Shown piece after piece: positions 34,708 to 43,875 of a stretch of DNA of 64,000 nt. The position numbers and the translations under genes are program-made. The notes under the pieces were generated by a model. The model searched no databases, was not told the origin of the DNA, and saw only the letters and a list, made by a program, of their open reading frames with translations. Position 1 is the stretch's first letter; each line of letters begins with the position of its first letter. Origin of the DNA: Chloroflexota bacterium (GTDB lineage Bacteria > Chloroflexota > Chloroflexia > Thermomicrobiales > UBA6265); the NCBI GenBank assembly GCA_023389575.1, contig JAEWEG010000049.1, forward strand, positions 1 through 64,000, read 5' to 3'.

Positions 34708-35930
34708 GAGTCCAGCCTCTCGTCACCTTTACTCTTCACGGAAACGGCAATCGTCGTTCCCTCGCCGGGCGAGGATTCAATGTCCAGCGAAACATGGAGT
34801 CCCACACCTCCACCGGCCCTGTCCGGATCGAACCCCGAACCATCGTCATGCACATCGAGCACCGCGAGATCGTCGAGGTAGCTCAGCGTAACCGTGACCT
34901 GGGTGGCCTGGGCATGCCGTTTGACGTTTGCCAGGATTTCCTGGAGGGCGCGAAACACCACCACCTCGGTATGGCGGTCCAGCGGTATGGCCGTCCCATC
35001 GACGGTAGCTACGACGGGGATCCCGGTCTCGCGGGACCAGCGATCCGCGTAGGTTACCAACGCCCGGTCGATATCGGCCCCCTCCAGGATATCGGGCAAC
35101 AGGGCGTGAACGATCCCGCGGCTGCCTCGCAATCCCTTGCGTGCCGCTTCACGCGCCATGGCAATATGCTCGGCTGGCGAACCGCCGGCGTCGATTCGGG
35201 CCTCGGCCGCTTCCAGGTGCATGATGACACTCGTAAAATCCTGGGCGATCGTATCGTGCACTTCCCCGGCGAGACGCTGGCGTTCGGCGGCCACTCCTGC
35301 CGCCCGCTCCGAAATGGCCAGGGAATCGCGGGTAGCCTCAAGCTCTTCAAGCAATTGCTGCCGTCCCTGCGACTGCACGATGATCGCCTGGATGAAGAGC
35401 GCCATCGCCCCGCTGATCGCCATGCCAATCACCACGAACGTCCAGGCTCCTGGACTCAGCGCTGGCAAAGCAGCATCAGCCCCCTGTTGCGCCCAGATGT
35501 TCGTGACCGTAAAGCCAGTGGCCACGATCACGGCGGGCAAGGTCGGCAGAATCGAAAAGATCTGCCAGTACGCCATGAAGATGAGCATCTGCCACGCCGG
35601 ATGGATGGTGCCAAGGGTGATGAAGAGTGGCAGCGACACGGCCAGGAAGACAGTTCCACCCTCGAGCGAGCCAAACGTGATCGCCCCGAAACGGGTGAGC
35701 ATCAGCCAGCACCACCCACCCAGCACCAGGGCCAACCCGGAGCCAAGGAATCGCGAGGAAAGAGAGCCTTCCCCGGCGGCGAACAGGCTGATCGCAATCA
35801 GGACCCCGACAACCGCGAATATGCGATGAAGCCGGTAGAACCAGGTGACCCACACATCATCGTGGCCGCCCATCCTGCCCAGTTGCATGCCGGTCCCGCC
35901 CACCTGCTGGTCACCGCCCAAGGTTCTCAC
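34704..35930 (-). CDS. Membrane histidine kinase with shortened ATP-lid region
   Basis: A 408-residue kinase with about six N-terminal membrane helices (30-185) and a HisKA_3 box RLAGEVHDTIAQDF (H225). The N box reads ILANVKRHAQA and G1 is VHDDGSGFDPDRAGG. The text then jumps from GGVGL straight to HVSLDIESSPGEGTTIAV. The usual dozen residues holding GMRERxxxLGG are missing, so the ATP lid is shortened without a frame change and activity is doubtful. GTG 35930 overlaps the permease stop (GTGA) and is taken as the coupled start; ATG 35888 is an alternative. Confidence 0.82.
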   Translation of the reverse strand: MRTLGGDQQVGGTGMQLGRMGGHDDVWVTWFYRLHRIFAVVGVLIAISLFAAGEGSLSSRFLGSGLALVLGGWCWLMLTRFGAITFGSLEGGTVFLAVSLPLFITLGTIHPAWQMLIFMAYWQIFSILPTLPAVIVATGFTVTNIWAQQGADAALPALSPGAWTFVVIGMAISGAMALFIQAIIVQSQGRQQLLEELEATRDSLAISERAAGVAAERQRLAGEVHDTIAQDFTSVIMHLEAAEARIDAGGSPAEHIAMAREAARKGLRGSRGIVHALLPDILEGADIDRALVTYADRWSRETGIPVVATVDGTAIPLDRHTEVVVFRALQEILANVKRHAQATQVTVTLSYLDDLAVLDVHDDGSGFDPDRAGGGVGLHVSLDIESSPGEGTTIAVSVKSKGDERLDS

Positions 35931-36670
35931 TCCCACCTGAATAGCCTGATCGCGGCGACACCGGCGACCACGCCAATTGCCAGGAGCACCATCACCGCCA
36001 CCGCGTTCCACGTCCCCGCCTGCCACATCTCCGTCACAAGGATGTTGATCTGTGTCATCGGCAGGAACTCGGTCACCCGCTTCATGCCGTCCGGAAACAA
36101 CTCGCGGGGGAAGGCGGCGCCCGAAAGGAACATCTGGGGGAAGTAAATCGCGCTCCCCGCCGCCTGGGCCGTGCGCGATGTGGGAAAGATGCTGGCAAGC
36201 ACCAGTCCGACCGCGGCGAACGACACGAAGCTGAGGAGCGATGCCGCCCACATCCCGGCAAAGCTCTCCGGCATTCGCAGGTCATACACGATCCAGCCCA
36301 CCACGAGCAGGAGTATGACCCCCAGGACGAACATCACCAGGTTCACCAGGAGTTGCGAGCCAATGATGCTCGACGCGGTGACCGGCGTGGCTCGAAGCCG
36401 TTTGAGGATCCCGTACTGCCGGTAGCTTGCGATGGTAACCGGCATGCCGATAAACACGATGGTACCGATAATGAGGCCGATATACCCCTGTACCATCACG
36501 TCGACCGCTCCCCAGGCGCCGTCATAGTACTCGGGGTCGAGGTCGTTTCCAAAAATCCCACCGAACACAAACAGCAGGATCAGGGGAAATGCCAGCGTAA
36601 AGAACGCCGCGGCTGGTTCGCGCAGAAAAAGTCGCGTTTCAGAGCGTGTCAATTGCAGGAGACCGCGCAT
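35927..36670 (-). CDS. ABC-2-type transporter permease
   Basis: A 247-residue integral membrane protein with six hydrophobic segments and the ABC-2 pattern: cytosolic start RSETRLFLREPAAAFFTLAFPLIL, central KRLRATPVTASSIIGSQLLV, and PQMFLSGAAFPRELFPDGM. It would pair with the upstream ATPase to export a drug, peptide or lipid. It lies 45 bases after the ATPase reading frame and overlaps the kinase start by three bases. No lesion is seen in this gene itself. Confidence 0.9.
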   Translation of the reverse strand: MRGLLQLTRSETRLFLREPAAAFFTLAFPLILLFVFGGIFGNDLDPEYYDGAWGAVDVMVQGYIGLIIGTIVFIGMPVTIASYRQYGILKRLRATPVTASSIIGSQLLVNLVMFVLGVILLLVVGWIVYDLRMPESFAGMWAASLLSFVSFAAVGLVLASIFPTSRTAQAAGSAIYFPQMFLSGAAFPRELFPDGMKRVTEFLPMTQINILVTEMWQAGTWNAVAVMVLLAIGVVAGVAAIRLFRWE

Positions 36671-36715
36671 GGGGATGCCCTCCAGACGAGAGATCGGACC
36701 GGCTGACGGTTGGGA

Positions 36716-37627
36716 TTAGTCGCGCAGTTCCGTGCCGGTGAGGGCGATGAACACGTCCTCCAGGCTATCGGTAACCATGGCCAGGTCAGGGGGATCGATT
36801 TGCCGCTCGGAGAGCGCACCAGCCACCCCCGCCATCAGGTAGGCCTCGCCGGTGACGCGAACGGTCCCCTCGTGGCGGAACACCTCGTGCACCATCGGAA
36901 CCGCTTCGAGAAACGAGAGGTCGATGGTTGGATCGATGGAGAAGGTCAGTTGGAGCTGGCGGGCACGGGCGCCGACCAACTCCCCGACCGAGCCGATCGC
37001 GCGCACCTTCCCCTGGTCGATTAGGGCAACGCGGTCGCAGAGCCGCTCGGCCTATTCCATGAAGTGGGTGACGAGAATGACGGTCGCCCCCTCGTGGCGA
37101 ATGTCGCTCACGAGATCCCACGACTCCCGTCGCGCCTGCGGATCGAGTCCGGTGGAAAGCTCGTCCAGAATCACGAGCTTCGGATCGTTCAGCAGGGCAA
37201 GGCAGATGAAGAGCCGTTGCTTCTGGCCGCCCGAGAGATTGCCGAACCGGTCCTTCCGTTTCGCTTCGAGCCCCCACTGCTGGACCAGCGGTTCCCAGGG
37301 CCGGGGATTCCTGTAGAAGGATGAATAGAGGCGCAGCGCCTCCTCAACCGTGATCAGGTCCTGAAGGTTGGCTTCCTGCAGCTGGATGCCAACTTCCTCG
37401 CGAAGCTCTCGACCGTGGCGCCTCACATCCCTTCCGAGAACCGTCACCGTTCCCTGGTCAGCATCACGCAGGCCGGCAATGATCCCCACCGTGGTGGACT
37501 TGCCCGCCCCATTGGGTCCGATGATGCCGAAGATTTCTCCCTGCTCGATGGTGAAGCTGAGGTCATCGACCGCCCGGTGGGTTCCGTAGGTTTTGCTGAC
37601 GTCGTGCAGCTCAACCGCGTTTGCCAT
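36716..37627 (-). pseudogene. ABC transporter ATPase interrupted by an in-frame amber codon
   Basis: A 303-codon ABC-2 ATPase frame. Walker A is GPNGAGKSTT, signature LSGGQKQRL, Walker B KLVILDELSTGLDP, H-loop VTHFME. Immediately after HFME comes TAG (37052-37054) where the family has Glu (HFMEEAERLCDRVALI); the same frame continues with AERLCDRVALIDQGKVRAIG to the normal C terminus at 36716. This is a single-base GAG-to-TAG nonsense change. The 191-residue product keeps all ATPase motifs but loses about 110 residues. Readthrough, re-initiation at GTG 37006, or a sequence error are alternatives. Confidence 0.85.
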
Positions 37628-37954
37628 GTATTACCCTCCGCCTAACGTCCACAACTGTTACTGAACCAGTCTGGAACCTGCATTGGCAGGCGGGTATCGT
37701 CCGGCGGATTGCAATGGATTCAACCGATCGATCGAACCGCGCGTGGTGCGGAGTTATATATGGCCGTTTCCAGCCCCATGGGGCATTGGGATGATGCGGA
37801 CTTTACCCTAACTCGGATGGTTGATACATGCTTCCTTTTGCCGCTCCTGTAGTTGCGCGAGTGCGTGTTAAAGCCAGCGCAGACGCCTGCATCACCATGC
37901 GATGCGATGCTGCGATTCACTTCCTCTGCATCAGCAAGGCACGAGGCTTACACC
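37628..37954. other. Intergenic region between ABC operon and vapB
   Basis: About 330 bases separating divergent units. I see no gene, tRNA or clear repeat. It must contain the promoter of the ABC/kinase operon and that of vapBC, but no convincing boxes stand out. Confidence 0.4.
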
Positions 37955-38185
37955 ATGCGAACAACATTGAGACTTGACGCTGATGTGCTTGCCATTGCCA
38001 GGGAAAAGGCGGAAGAAGACGGCATCACTGTAGGCCAGGCAATATCGATTCTGGTTCGCCTGGGCCAAGAAGCCGAAATGGAACCGATTGAGTACCCTGA
38101 AGGGTTCACCCCGTTAGCGGCCCGGCCTGGCCTATATCCCGCCACGCTTGAACTCGTCAACAGCATTCGGGACGAGACGAATTGA
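37955..38185 (+). CDS. VapB-like ribbon-helix-helix antitoxin
   Basis: A 76-residue protein beginning MRTTLRLDADVLAIAREKAE, the typical RHH strand and helix of VapB antitoxins, followed by ISILVRLGQEAE and a C-terminal tail (YPEGFTPLAARPG) that would wrap the toxin. GAGG lies upstream of ATG 37955. The toxin frame begins at an overlapping TTGA. The antitoxin appears intact although the toxin is not. Confidence 0.82.
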   Translation: MRTTLRLDADVLAIAREKAEEDGITVGQAISILVRLGQEAEMEPIEYPEGFTPLAARPGLYPATLELVNSIRDETN

Positions 38186-38619
38186 GCACGTCACTCCCAG
38201 ACGTCGATGTGCTGGTCGCCAGGATCGATTCAACTCTTGTAAATCACCGCCCAGCCATGAGGTGGTTTATGGGTGTGGGAAACCAATCCTGGCTCACCTG
38301 CCCCTTCACCCAGTTGGCACCGCCTCGCATCATCTCAGGACCGAAATACGCTTCCCACCTCCCCGCCGCAAGCGTCGTCGTGGCACTACGTCAACTCATC
38401 GCTGTCGGCGGGCACACGTACTTTCACGCTGACATAGACCGTTCTTAGAGCAACCTGATCGATCCATCGAGTTTCAAATCGCGTGGCATGGTGACAGACA
38501 GCTATCTCCTCGCTTTAGCGGTGAAAAAAGATGCTACGCTCGTGACGTTTGACAAGGGACTCGCGTCATAGGCGGTCACTGGTGGAGAGGGACACCTGCC
38601 ACTGCTTCCCGACCTGTAA
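38182..38619 (+). pseudogene. VapC-type PIN toxin with two in-frame amber codons
   Basis: The frame opens at TTG 38182 overlapping the vapB stop. It reads LPDVDVLVARID (first PIN Asp), then RPAMRWFMGVGNQSWLTCPF, and stops at TAG 38446. The same frame continues MVTDSYLLALAVKKDATLVT then FDKGLAS, holding the last PIN acidic residues. It then meets TAG 38569 and ends LPLLPDL at TAA 38617. Both ambers interrupt sequence that otherwise follows the VapC family end to end. The truncated 88-residue product lacks the distal catalytic acids and should be inactive. Confidence 0.8.
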
Positions 38620-38656
38620 CAGCTATCTCAAAACGATAGCGACCTGAAATACGTAA

Positions 38657-38686
38657 AACGCCGGGACCTTCACTGGCCCCGGCGTT
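38657..38686 (-). terminator. Terminator after proS
   Basis: AACGCCGGG (38657-38665) pairs with CCCGGCGTT (38678-38686). On the minus strand an A/T-containing tract follows. It lies 30 bases beyond the proS stop codon and can also end the vapBC side. Confidence 0.7.
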
Positions 38687-38715
38687 GTGCGTTGTTCCCA
38701 ATTTGGACCTGGTTG

Positions 38716-40442
38716 CTACTCGCGGTCGGGGGAAAGCGCGGCGAACAGGTCGCTGACGATCGCCTCGACCTTGCCCACCACGTCGGCAAGCGGAATCATG
38801 GTCGACTCGGACTCCGAGCGAAGGCGTAGCTCAGCCTCCCCCTCGGCGAGTGTCCGCTTGCTGACCGAGAGCCGGATCGGGTTGCCGATCAGGTCGGCGT
38901 CGTTGAACTTCACGCCCGGCCGGTCGGAGCGGTCGTCGTAGAGCACCTCGATCCCGGCGGCGGTCAGTTCGGCGTAGAGCTTGTCCGTTGCCGCCGTCAC
39001 ATCCTCTTCCTTGCCCAGCGAAAGCAGCGAGACGTGGAACGGGGCGATCGAAATCGGCCACCTGAGCCCGCGATCGTCGTGGTTCTGCTCGGCGACGGTG
39101 GCGGCGTTGCGGCCCGACCCAATGCCGTACGACCCCATCACCACCGGATGCGCCTTGCCGTTCTCATCAAGATACCGGGCGTTCAACGTCTGGCTGAAAT
39201 CGGTTCCGAGCTTGAAGATGTTGCCGACCTCGATCGCCCGGCGAGTAACCATCGGCGCGCCGGACACCGGGCTGAGATAGCCTTCGGCGGCTGCCGCGAT
39301 GTCGCCCACCACGTCAGCCTCGAAGTCTCTCGGGTAATTCACGTTTTTCAGGTGGAAGCCTGGCTTATTAGCCCCGGCGACCAGGTTCTGGCTGTCGCGA
39401 ATACTCTCGTCGATCACGATGAAGGCATCGTGCACGCCCACTGGCGATCCGTAACCCGGCTCTGCCCCAATCGCGCGAATCTCGTCGACGGTGGCGGGGA
39501 CGATGTCGTTCTCGCCGGTGATTTGGCGAAGCTTGGTCTCGTTGATCTCCAGGTCGCCCCGGATGACGGCGAAGATGAACCGGCCGGACTGTCCCATGAA
39601 GAAGACGGCTTTCGCCGTGCGCGAAAGCGGTACATCGAGGAACGCGGCGAGCGATTCGATGGTGGTGGTGTTCGGGGTCTCGATCTCTTCCACCGGCAGC
39701 AGGTCCTCGGCTGGCGGGTTCTGGCGCCGGAAGGTGGCGACCTCGCGGTTGGCGGCGTAGTCGCTCTCCGGGTCGATCAGGATCGTGTCCTCACCGTTCG
39801 GCGAGAACGCCATGTATTCCTCGGAAAGGGAGTGCCCATCATCCCGACATCGGCGCCGACCTTGATGTAGTCCAGCCCGATGCGGGTGAAGATGCGGTGA
39901 TACGCCTTCGCGTGGAGCGCGTAGGAGTGATCGAGTCCGGCCTCGTCGACATCGAGCGAGTACGAGTCCTTCATCGTGAATTCGCGAACCCGGATCAGGC
40001 CACCGCGAGCGCGTGGCTCGTCCCGGAACTTCGATTGCATGTGATAGACGATTTGGGGAAGTTGGCGATAGGAATTGATTTCGCTGGCGGTGAGGTCGGC
40101 CACGACTTCCTCGTGGGTCATGGCCAGCACCAGGTCCCGGTCGCCGCGATCCTTGAAGCGTGCCATCTCCGGGCCGATCTTGTCGTAGCGGCCGCTCTTG
40201 CGCCAGATATCCGACGGATGCACGAACGGCATCAGCATTTCCTGGCCGCCGATCGCGTCCATCTCCTCGCGGATAATCTGCTCGACCTTGCGGACAACGC
40301 GATACCCCAGTGGAAGGAGGCTGTAGATGCCGGTTCCGAGGGGGCGAATCATCGCGGCCCGAACCATCAACTGGTGGCTGGGGATTTCGACGTCCGCCGG
40401 CGCCTCTCGAAGCGTCCGACCGAAGAGATGTGCCATCCGCAT
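38716..40442 (-). CDS. proS: Proline--tRNA ligase, interrupted by a one-base frameshift
   Basis: Class II synthetase that charges tRNA-Pro. The 5' part (ATG 40442) covers motif 1 and 2 (GTGIYSLLPLGYRVVRKVEQ; FRDEPRARGGLIRVREFTMKD) up to VGADVGMMG. The sequence continues in the next frame from HSLSEEYMAFSPNGEDTI through the YbaK-like editing insertion (about 230-380), motif 3 (VMGSYGIGSGRNAATVAEQ) and the anticodon-binding domain. One base is missing in the CCC run at 39835-39837; restoring a C joins the frames with no residue lost. Because the gene is normally essential, a sequence error is more likely than real disruption. AAGGAAGG lies upstream of ATG 40442. Confidence 0.88.
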
Positions 40443-40556
40443 GGGGGTATCGACCTTCCTTAACTCAGCATGCAAACGAAATGGCGACCGGGTCGCCAGA
40501 TGTACCGCCATAGGGTACGCGATTTCCGGCGCTATTTCGGCTCGAATTCGCGGCGA

Positions 40557-41102
40557 TCAGGGACGTTGCTTCGCGATCTCCACATGACCGGTATCCTGCA
40601 GCTCCTCCGCCCTCGCCAGCATGAACAGCAGCGACGAAAGCCGGTTGAGATAGCGGACGATCTCCGCGTTGCCGACCACGCCCTCCCGGTGCAGCGCGAC
40701 CGCCTGGCGCTCGGCCCGGCGAACGACGGTCCGGGCCACATCCAGCGCGGCCCCGGCCACGGTTTCCCCTGGCAACACGAATTCGCGAGGGAGCGTGATT
40801 TCACCGCCGATCACGTCCAGCTCGGCCTCGAGCCATTCCGTCCGATCGGCCTTGAGTCGCATGTCGTCCGGGCGGGTGGCGTCGGTGAAGGCGAGTTCGG
40901 CCATGACCTGGTAGAGGTCGCGCTGGACGGTCTTGAGCCGCTCGTTGGTGGTGGCGACGTGGGCCATGGCTCGGCCCAGGCCGATGCTCGAGGTCGCCTC
41001 GTCGAGGGCGCCGATCAGGTCGATCCGGGGATCATCCTTCTGGACGCGCTCGCCGAGCAGGTCGGTTTGCCCGGTGTCGCCACGGGCCGTGTAAATTCGC
41101 AT
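40557..41102 (-). CDS. Cob(I)alamin adenosyltransferase (PduO type)
   Basis: A 181-residue trimeric four-helix enzyme that transfers the adenosyl group of ATP to cob(I)alamin. The N-terminal ATP loop MRIYTARGDTGQTDLLGERV, then DPRIDLIGALDEATSSIGLG and the late RTVVRRAERQAV and YLNRLSSLLFMLAR segments are diagnostic. The start is ATG 41102. It lies upstream of proS on the same strand (114-base gap); a functional link is not obvious. Its presence implies use of adenosylcobalamin. Confidence 0.93.
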   Translation of the reverse strand: MRIYTARGDTGQTDLLGERVQKDDPRIDLIGALDEATSSIGLGRAMAHVATTNERLKTVQRDLYQVMAELAFTDATRPDDMRLKADRTEWLEAELDVIGGEITLPREFVLPGETVAGAALDVARTVVRRAERQAVALHREGVVGNAEIVRYLNRLSSLLFMLARAEELQDTGHVEIAKQRP

Positions 41103-41346
41103 GGTATTCCTCCCGCGGTGGGTTCCTCGCCGGTTTGGGAGGGCCCCGCGATACGGCCTGAACTGGCCAATCCGTGTGTTAGCATCAATGGGATAGTGGC
41201 GTGTCGATCACCCTGCCGCAACGGCCTTTCCCCAGCTCCAGACCAAACCGGGCGCGTTGGCGGCATACCCTAACCCATGGTACGCCTCGTGGCCGCGCAT
41301 TCCCCATCCCGGGAGTGGGCCGCCGTACTGGAGCTAGACGAATCCG

Positions 41347-42534
41347 ATGGTCTATCCGCGTTCGAACTCCCCGGGAAGCCCCCCGGCCGGAGACAGTTCC
41401 CGATCCCGTACCGGATCGATTGGCGTGGCCGTGCTTGGCACCGGTTTCGGCGCCGCGGTTCACCTGCCCGCCCTGAAGTATCTCGACGACGTCGACATCG
41501 TGACCGTGGTTTCGCGGCGCGGCGACAGGGCACGGTCGGTCGCCGAGAGGCATGGTATCCCGAACGCCTCCACCGACTGGCGGGACGCGATCAGCGACCC
41601 CAAGGTGCAGGCCGTGGTGATCGCCACCCCTCCCTATTTGCATCACCAGATGGCGATCGCCGCGCTCGAGGCCGGGAAACACGTGCTGTGCGAGAAGCCC
41701 ATGGCCCGCAGCCTGGCCGAGGCACGCGACATGGTGAAGCTGGCGCAATCGGCGCGGGTGGTGGCCATGATCAATCACCAGTTCCGCTACCTGCCGATCA
41801 GGATGCGGGTGAAGGAACTGATCGACGAAGGCTACATCGGCGAACCACAGTCGATCGCGATGAATGTCTTCCGCTCGACGCTTTCCGATCCAAACGAGCG
41901 TCCCTTCGGCTGGTTGATGGAAGCGGACAAGGCCGGTGGCATGCTGGGCGCGTCCGGCTCCCACTACATCGATTCGCTCCGGTGGTGGATCGGCGAGATT
42001 CACGAGGTCGCCGGCACGGCCGCCACCATGGTGAAGCGACGTCGCCTGCCGGATTCCTCCGGAATGGCGACCGTGGACGCCGACGACAACTTCGCCTTCC
42101 TGCTGCGGTTCGCCAGCGGAGCGATCGCCTCGGTCCATTTCTCGGCGACCTCGGCGATCAACGCCGGCGAGGAGATCACCATCTCCGGCTCCGAGGGCAT
42201 TCTCATCATCCAGGGCCAGGACGAACTGCTTGGCGCCAGGCGGCGCGATGTCGGGCTGCGAGAGCTACCGATTCCCGAGCGGCTCAACGCACGCCTGCCA
42301 GAGTTCTCCCATTACTTCACCCGGCCAACCATCCTGCTCATGCAGGACTGGCTGAAGGCGATCAAGACGGGCGAGTGGAGCGACCACGCGCCGTCGTTCG
42401 CCGATGGCGCGAAGGTGCAGGAAATCCTCGACGCTGTGCTCCGGTCCCAGACCCAGGGCCGGTGGATCGACACCAGCGGCTCGCGCTGGGCCGTGGGCGT
42501 GGGCCGTTCCGCATTACCCAATACCCCTCTATAA
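41347..42534 (+). CDS. Gfo/Idh/MocA-family oxidoreductase
   Basis: A 395-residue dehydrogenase. After an N-terminal tail of about 24 residues comes IGVAVLGTGFGAAVHLPAL, then VIATPPYLHHQMAIAAL and the cofactor/catalytic string GKHVLCEKPMARSLAEA; GASGSHYIDSLRWW corresponds to the active-site helix. The substrate is a sugar- or polyol-like compound. It is first of four plus-strand genes with a D-threonine aldolase-like enzyme, a zinc ADH and an isochorismatase. The 5' tail is unusual and the true start may lie nearer 41420, at a non-ATG codon. Confidence 0.87.
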   Translation: MVYPRSNSPGSPPAGDSSRSRTGSIGVAVLGTGFGAAVHLPALKYLDDVDIVTVVSRRGDRARSVAERHGIPNASTDWRDAISDPKVQAVVIATPPYLHHQMAIAALEAGKHVLCEKPMARSLAEARDMVKLAQSARVVAMINHQFRYLPIRMRVKELIDEGYIGEPQSIAMNVFRSTLSDPNERPFGWLMEADKAGGMLGASGSHYIDSLRWWIGEIHEVAGTAATMVKRRRLPDSSGMATVDADDNFAFLLRFASGAIASVHFSATSAINAGEEITISGSEGILIIQGQDELLGARRRDVGLRELPIPERLNARLPEFSHYFTRPTILLMQDWLKAIKTGEWSDHAPSFADGAKVQEILDAVLRSQTQGRWIDTSGSRWAVGVGRSALPNTPL

Positions 42535-42535
42535 T
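42507..42535 (+). promoter_or_regulatory. Possible promoter upstream of the D-threonine aldolase-like gene
   Basis: A perfect TATAAT (42530-42535) overlaps the stop codon of the preceding gene, 88 bases before the aldolase-like start. The -35 position (42507-42512, TTCCGC, 17-base spacing) matches poorly. Confidence 0.3.
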
Positions 42536-42622
42536 TGCTTTCCGTACCAGCAACAATCCATCGGGTACGGGATTGCGTGATTATGGAGCGCCGCGACACC
42601 CTGCGGCGGAGGTAAGCGACAC

Positions 42623-43753
42623 ATGGCCATGACAGTGGAAACGTCCGACCTGATCGTCTCTCCCAGCGTGGAAATCGACACACCGGCGCTGGTGGTTTCC
42701 GAGGAAATCCTCCATCGGAACATCGCCTCGATGGCCGCCTTCGCCCAGAGCGTGGGCGTGAACCTGCGACCCCACATCAAGACGCACAAGACCGTTCAGA
42801 TCGCCCGTCTGCAGGTCGCGGCCGGCGCCATCGGCGTCGCCTGCGCCAAGGTCGGCGAGGCCGAGGTGATGGTCGAACAGGCCGGCATCCAGGATGTGCT
42901 GCTCGCCTACCCGACGATCGGCGAGCCCAAGGTCCGGCGCCTGCTGCCGTTGATGGAAAAGGCCCGGATCGTGGTGGCGGTCGACTCGCTTGACGCCGCC
43001 ACGATGATGTCCAGCGCGTTCTCCCGTCACGACCGGAAGCTGGACGTGATGCTGGAGGTCAATACCGGGCAGAATCGCTCCGGCGTGCTGATGGGCGACG
43101 ACGCGGTGAAGGCGGCGATCGCCATCGCCAGGATGCCGAACCTCAACCTGGTTGGAGTGATGACCCACGAGGGACACGCCAACAGCGCCGACCCCTCCGA
43201 TATCGAAGCGATCGCGATCGAGGCCGGCAAGGCGATCGTCGACACGGCCGAGCGCATTCGCGGCCACGGCATCGACCTGCCAACCGTGAGCGTCGGTTCC
43301 ACGCCGGCCGCTTTCTACACGCCCACCGTTCCCGGTGTCACCGAAATGCGCCCCGGGACCTACGTATTCAACGACAACTCCGCGTTCCGCTATGGCCGCC
43401 TCGGCGTGGATGACTGCGCGGCGCGGTTCGTGGCGACCGTGGTGAGCCGCCCTGCCCCCGACCGGGCGGTGCTCGACACCGGTTCGAAGTCGCTGGCGAT
43501 GGATCCAAGCAAGTCCCAGCCGGGCCACGGCTACATCGTGGGCCACCCGAACGTCATCATCTCGAAGCTCAGCGAAGAGCACGGCGTCTGCGAGATCCCC
43601 GATGGCGAGGAAGGCTTCAACGTCGGAGACCGGGTCGAAGTCATCCCCAACCACATCTGCCCGACCGTGAACCTCATGGACGAGTTGCTGATCGCCCGCG
43701 ACGGCCAGATCATCGATACCTGGAAGGTGGCCGCCCGGGGCATGGTGCGCTAG
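42623..43753 (+). CDS. D-threonine aldolase / D-serine dehydratase-like PLP enzyme
   Basis: A 376-residue fold-type III PLP enzyme. The N-terminal alanine-racemase-like barrel has IDTPALVV and the PLP lysine in LRPHIKTHKTVQIA; ACAKVGEAEVMV and VGVMTHEGHAN line the pocket. The C-terminal barrel carries the likely metal pair in IPNHICPTVNL (His and Cys). It should cleave or dehydrate a D-3-hydroxy amino acid. Related enzymes include D-threonine aldolase, D-serine dehydratase and D-3-hydroxyaspartate aldolase; sequence alone does not choose between them. Confidence 0.88.
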   Translation: MAMTVETSDLIVSPSVEIDTPALVVSEEILHRNIASMAAFAQSVGVNLRPHIKTHKTVQIARLQVAAGAIGVACAKVGEAEVMVEQAGIQDVLLAYPTIGEPKVRRLLPLMEKARIVVAVDSLDAATMMSSAFSRHDRKLDVMLEVNTGQNRSGVLMGDDAVKAAIAIARMPNLNLVGVMTHEGHANSADPSDIEAIAIEAGKAIVDTAERIRGHGIDLPTVSVGSTPAAFYTPTVPGVTEMRPGTYVFNDNSAFRYGRLGVDDCAARFVATVVSRPAPDRAVLDTGSKSLAMDPSKSQPGHGYIVGHPNVIISKLSEEHGVCEIPDGEEGFNVGDRVEVIPNHICPTVNLMDELLIARDGQIIDTWKVAARGMVR

Positions 43754-43774
43754 CGCCACTCCCTGCATGCACAT

Positions 43775-43811
43775 TCGCCCGGCCACTCGACATCGCCATC
43801 TGGCCGGGCGA
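43775..43811 (+). terminator. Hairpin between the aldolase-like and ADH genes
   Basis: TCGCCCGGCCA (43775-43785) pairs perfectly with TGGCCGGGCGA (43801-43811) around a 15-base loop. It lies 22 bases after the aldolase-like stop, with no T-run; it may be a partial terminator or mRNA-stabilising structure inside the operon. Confidence 0.45.
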
Positions 43812-43875
43812 GCATGTCCGCATGGAACGTTGACCGGGGCCGCCGAAACCGGCCCGTACCCGCGAACAGGTACAC

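Noticed and set aside
37052..38571. Genome-wide reassignment of TAG
   Set aside because: Several intact genes in the window use TAG as their natural stop, so global recoding does not fit.
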